From: Promethearchaeota archaeon
GTDB taxonomy: Archaea; Asgardarchaeota; Lokiarchaeia; Sigyniarchaeales; SOKP01
NCBI GenBank assembly: GCA_016839765.1
Contig: JAEOTP010000012.1
Span: 113,892-177,891 of the forward strand
Reading direction: 5' to 3'
DNA: 64,000 nucleotides
Shown: in pieces, positions 63,258 through 64,000 of the stretch
Layout: each line of letters begins with the position of its first letter
Numbering within the stretch: position 1 is the stretch's first letter
Position numbers and translations under genes: made by a program
Notes under the pieces: model-generated
What the model was told of the DNA's origin: nothing
What the model saw: the letters and a program-made list of their open reading frames with translations, nothing else
Databases searched by the model: none

Positions 63258-64000
63258 TCAGGTTTGCGGAAAAAACAAAACTGTTGGAACTAAATTTCCT
63301 TTAAGTGATAATCTCTCATTTTTTGCAAGGTTTACTAGTTTCGATGCTAAATAGTTTATCGATTGTTCGACAGAATCAAGATTGAATAGTTTTCTATATT
63401 TAGTATCATCTGGATTTGATAACACTGTTTTTTGCCATTTTAAACCAAAAGCATTTGCCTGTAATTGTAACCCTGCTAATGCCATCCCTGCTTCAATTTC
63501 AGCCCAATATTTTACATTCATAACTCTATGCATAGGTCCGGCACATGGCTTCTTTCTATCAATACATAGTAGAATAGCATAATTAGATAAATTAGTACTA
63601 AATTCCTTTTCAATTTCTACCTTAGAACTATCTGAAGTAAAATGCTGAAGAAAATGATCATATGTTATTTTATCATTCACTTTAATCCATCTATTTAACG
63701 CCGAATATCCAATTGGATTATATATGTAAGATCCCTTTGGTAGGTTAGCAAGCTCTTCCACAATAACTATTGGATAAACAGCATATCCTGCGCATCCAGA
63801 AGCATGGACTCTGCCATACCCGTTTTTCTCTAAAGAATCTCTGTTTCCATGAGTAGCATGATCATTTTCCCCTTGGCAAGCCCATAATAATTGAGAGATC
63901 TCATTTAAAGTCGCATGATTCGGAATCTTTTTTTCCGTCTGATTAAATATGGCAGTATCTAATGGTAACCCCTCATATTGATTCTTATAGATTGCGCGAT
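63258..64000 (-). CDS. Nitroreductase-family (SagB-like) protein, N-terminus outside the window
   Basis: The visible part runs from a GTG-accessible residue back to the window edge without a stop, so the gene continues beyond 64000. Reading from the edge gives HATLNEISQLLWACQGENDH, RVHASGCAGYAVYPIVIVEE, then YIYNPIGYSALNRW and, near the C-terminus, YWAEIEAGMALAGLQLQAN. This LLWACQG...ASGCAGYAVYP pattern fits SagB-type nitroreductases, which bind FMN and make azoline oxidations or other reductions. At least 247 residues are in the window. The substrate cannot be told from the fragment. Confidence 0.75.
   Translation of the reverse strand, partial: RAIYKNQYEGLPLDTAIFNQTEKKIPNHATLNEISQLLWACQGENDHATHGNRDSLEKNGYGRVHASGCAGYAVYPIVIVEELANLPKGSYIYNPIGYSALNRWIKVNDKITYDHFLQHFTSDSSKVEIEKEFSTNLSNYAILLCIDRKKPCAGPMHRVMNVKYWAEIEAGMALAGLQLQANAFGLKWQKTVLSNPDDTKYRKLFNLDSVEQSINYLASKLVNLAKNERLSLKGNLVPTVLFFPQT

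Noticed and set aside
1-64000. CRISPR arrays, tRNA or rRNA genes, insertion sequences, prophage genes
   Set aside because: I looked for direct repeats with regular spacers, cloverleaf-like stretches, transposase motifs and phage structural genes and saw none. A covariance-model scan would be needed to exclude intron-containing tRNAs.

Overview
The window is AT-rich archaeal DNA, most likely from an Asgard archaeon of the Lokiarchaeia. No 16S gene or marker set is present, so this rests on gene content: a ubiquitin conjugation locus (JAMM protease, E1-like, canonical E2, ubiquitin-like precursor, small RING-like protein), a ribonuclease III, many Shine-Dalgarno or leaderless starts including TTG and GTG, and a complete lower benzoyl-CoA pathway of the kind reported from anaerobic Lokiarchaeota. 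Genes are densely packed, and I saw no rRNA, tRNA, CRISPR array, insertion sequence or phage gene.

Region 1 (1-16.7 kb): the tail of an unknown gene, an XTP/dITP pyrophosphatase, then a five-gene minus-strand operon. In transcription order it encodes an ABC ATPase, an FtsX-type permease, a giant lipid- or wall-facing surface protein, a membrane-anchored subtilisin and a second FtsX-type permease. It looks like a MacB/FtsX-type envelope machine tied to an extracellular protease. Region 2 (16.9-30.7 kb) is mixed: RNase III, an SCP2-like protein, a TFS-like zinc ribbon, a GDPD-type phosphodiesterase, an orphan acyl-CoA synthetase alpha subunit, a left-handed beta-helix membrane protein, a NIPA/DMT-type transporter, a GH35 glycosidase beside an MFS transporter, two alpha/beta-hydrolases (one with Ala in place of the nucleophilic Ser), an AmrS-type radical SAM enzyme and an ABM-domain protein. 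Region 3 (30.7-34.3 kb): two tandem HdrD/GlpC-like iron-sulfur proteins and a UbiA prenyltransferase.

Region 4 (34.3-46.2 kb) is the most striking part: three tandem paralogues of about 1275 residues, each a long TPR-like helical array fused to a C-terminal carbon-nitrogen hydrolase (nitrilase) domain. They are separated by nearly identical spacers and preceded by a possible 26-residue leader ORF. Region 5 (46.7-50 kb) is the ubiquitin locus: JAMM, E1 and E2 genes on the plus strand converge on ubiquitin-like and RING-like genes on the minus strand. The RING-like gene was found by reading the gap between genes and has an in-frame TGA inside its zinc-binding core.

Region 6 (50-64 kb): a methyltransferase, an ACT-domain protein, and a ten-gene minus-strand operon for anaerobic aromatic degradation. 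The operon has a 6-oxocyclohexene-carbonyl-CoA hydrolase (with an added zinc ribbon), dienoyl-CoA hydratase, 6-hydroxycyclohexene-carbonyl-CoA dehydrogenase, the ATP-dependent benzoyl-CoA reductase subunits with an unknown membrane protein inserted among them, a ferredoxin, and a NuoG-GltD-type NAD(P)H:ferredoxin oxidoreductase that would recharge it. A MaoC-type hydratase and a nitroreductase cut by the window edge close the region.
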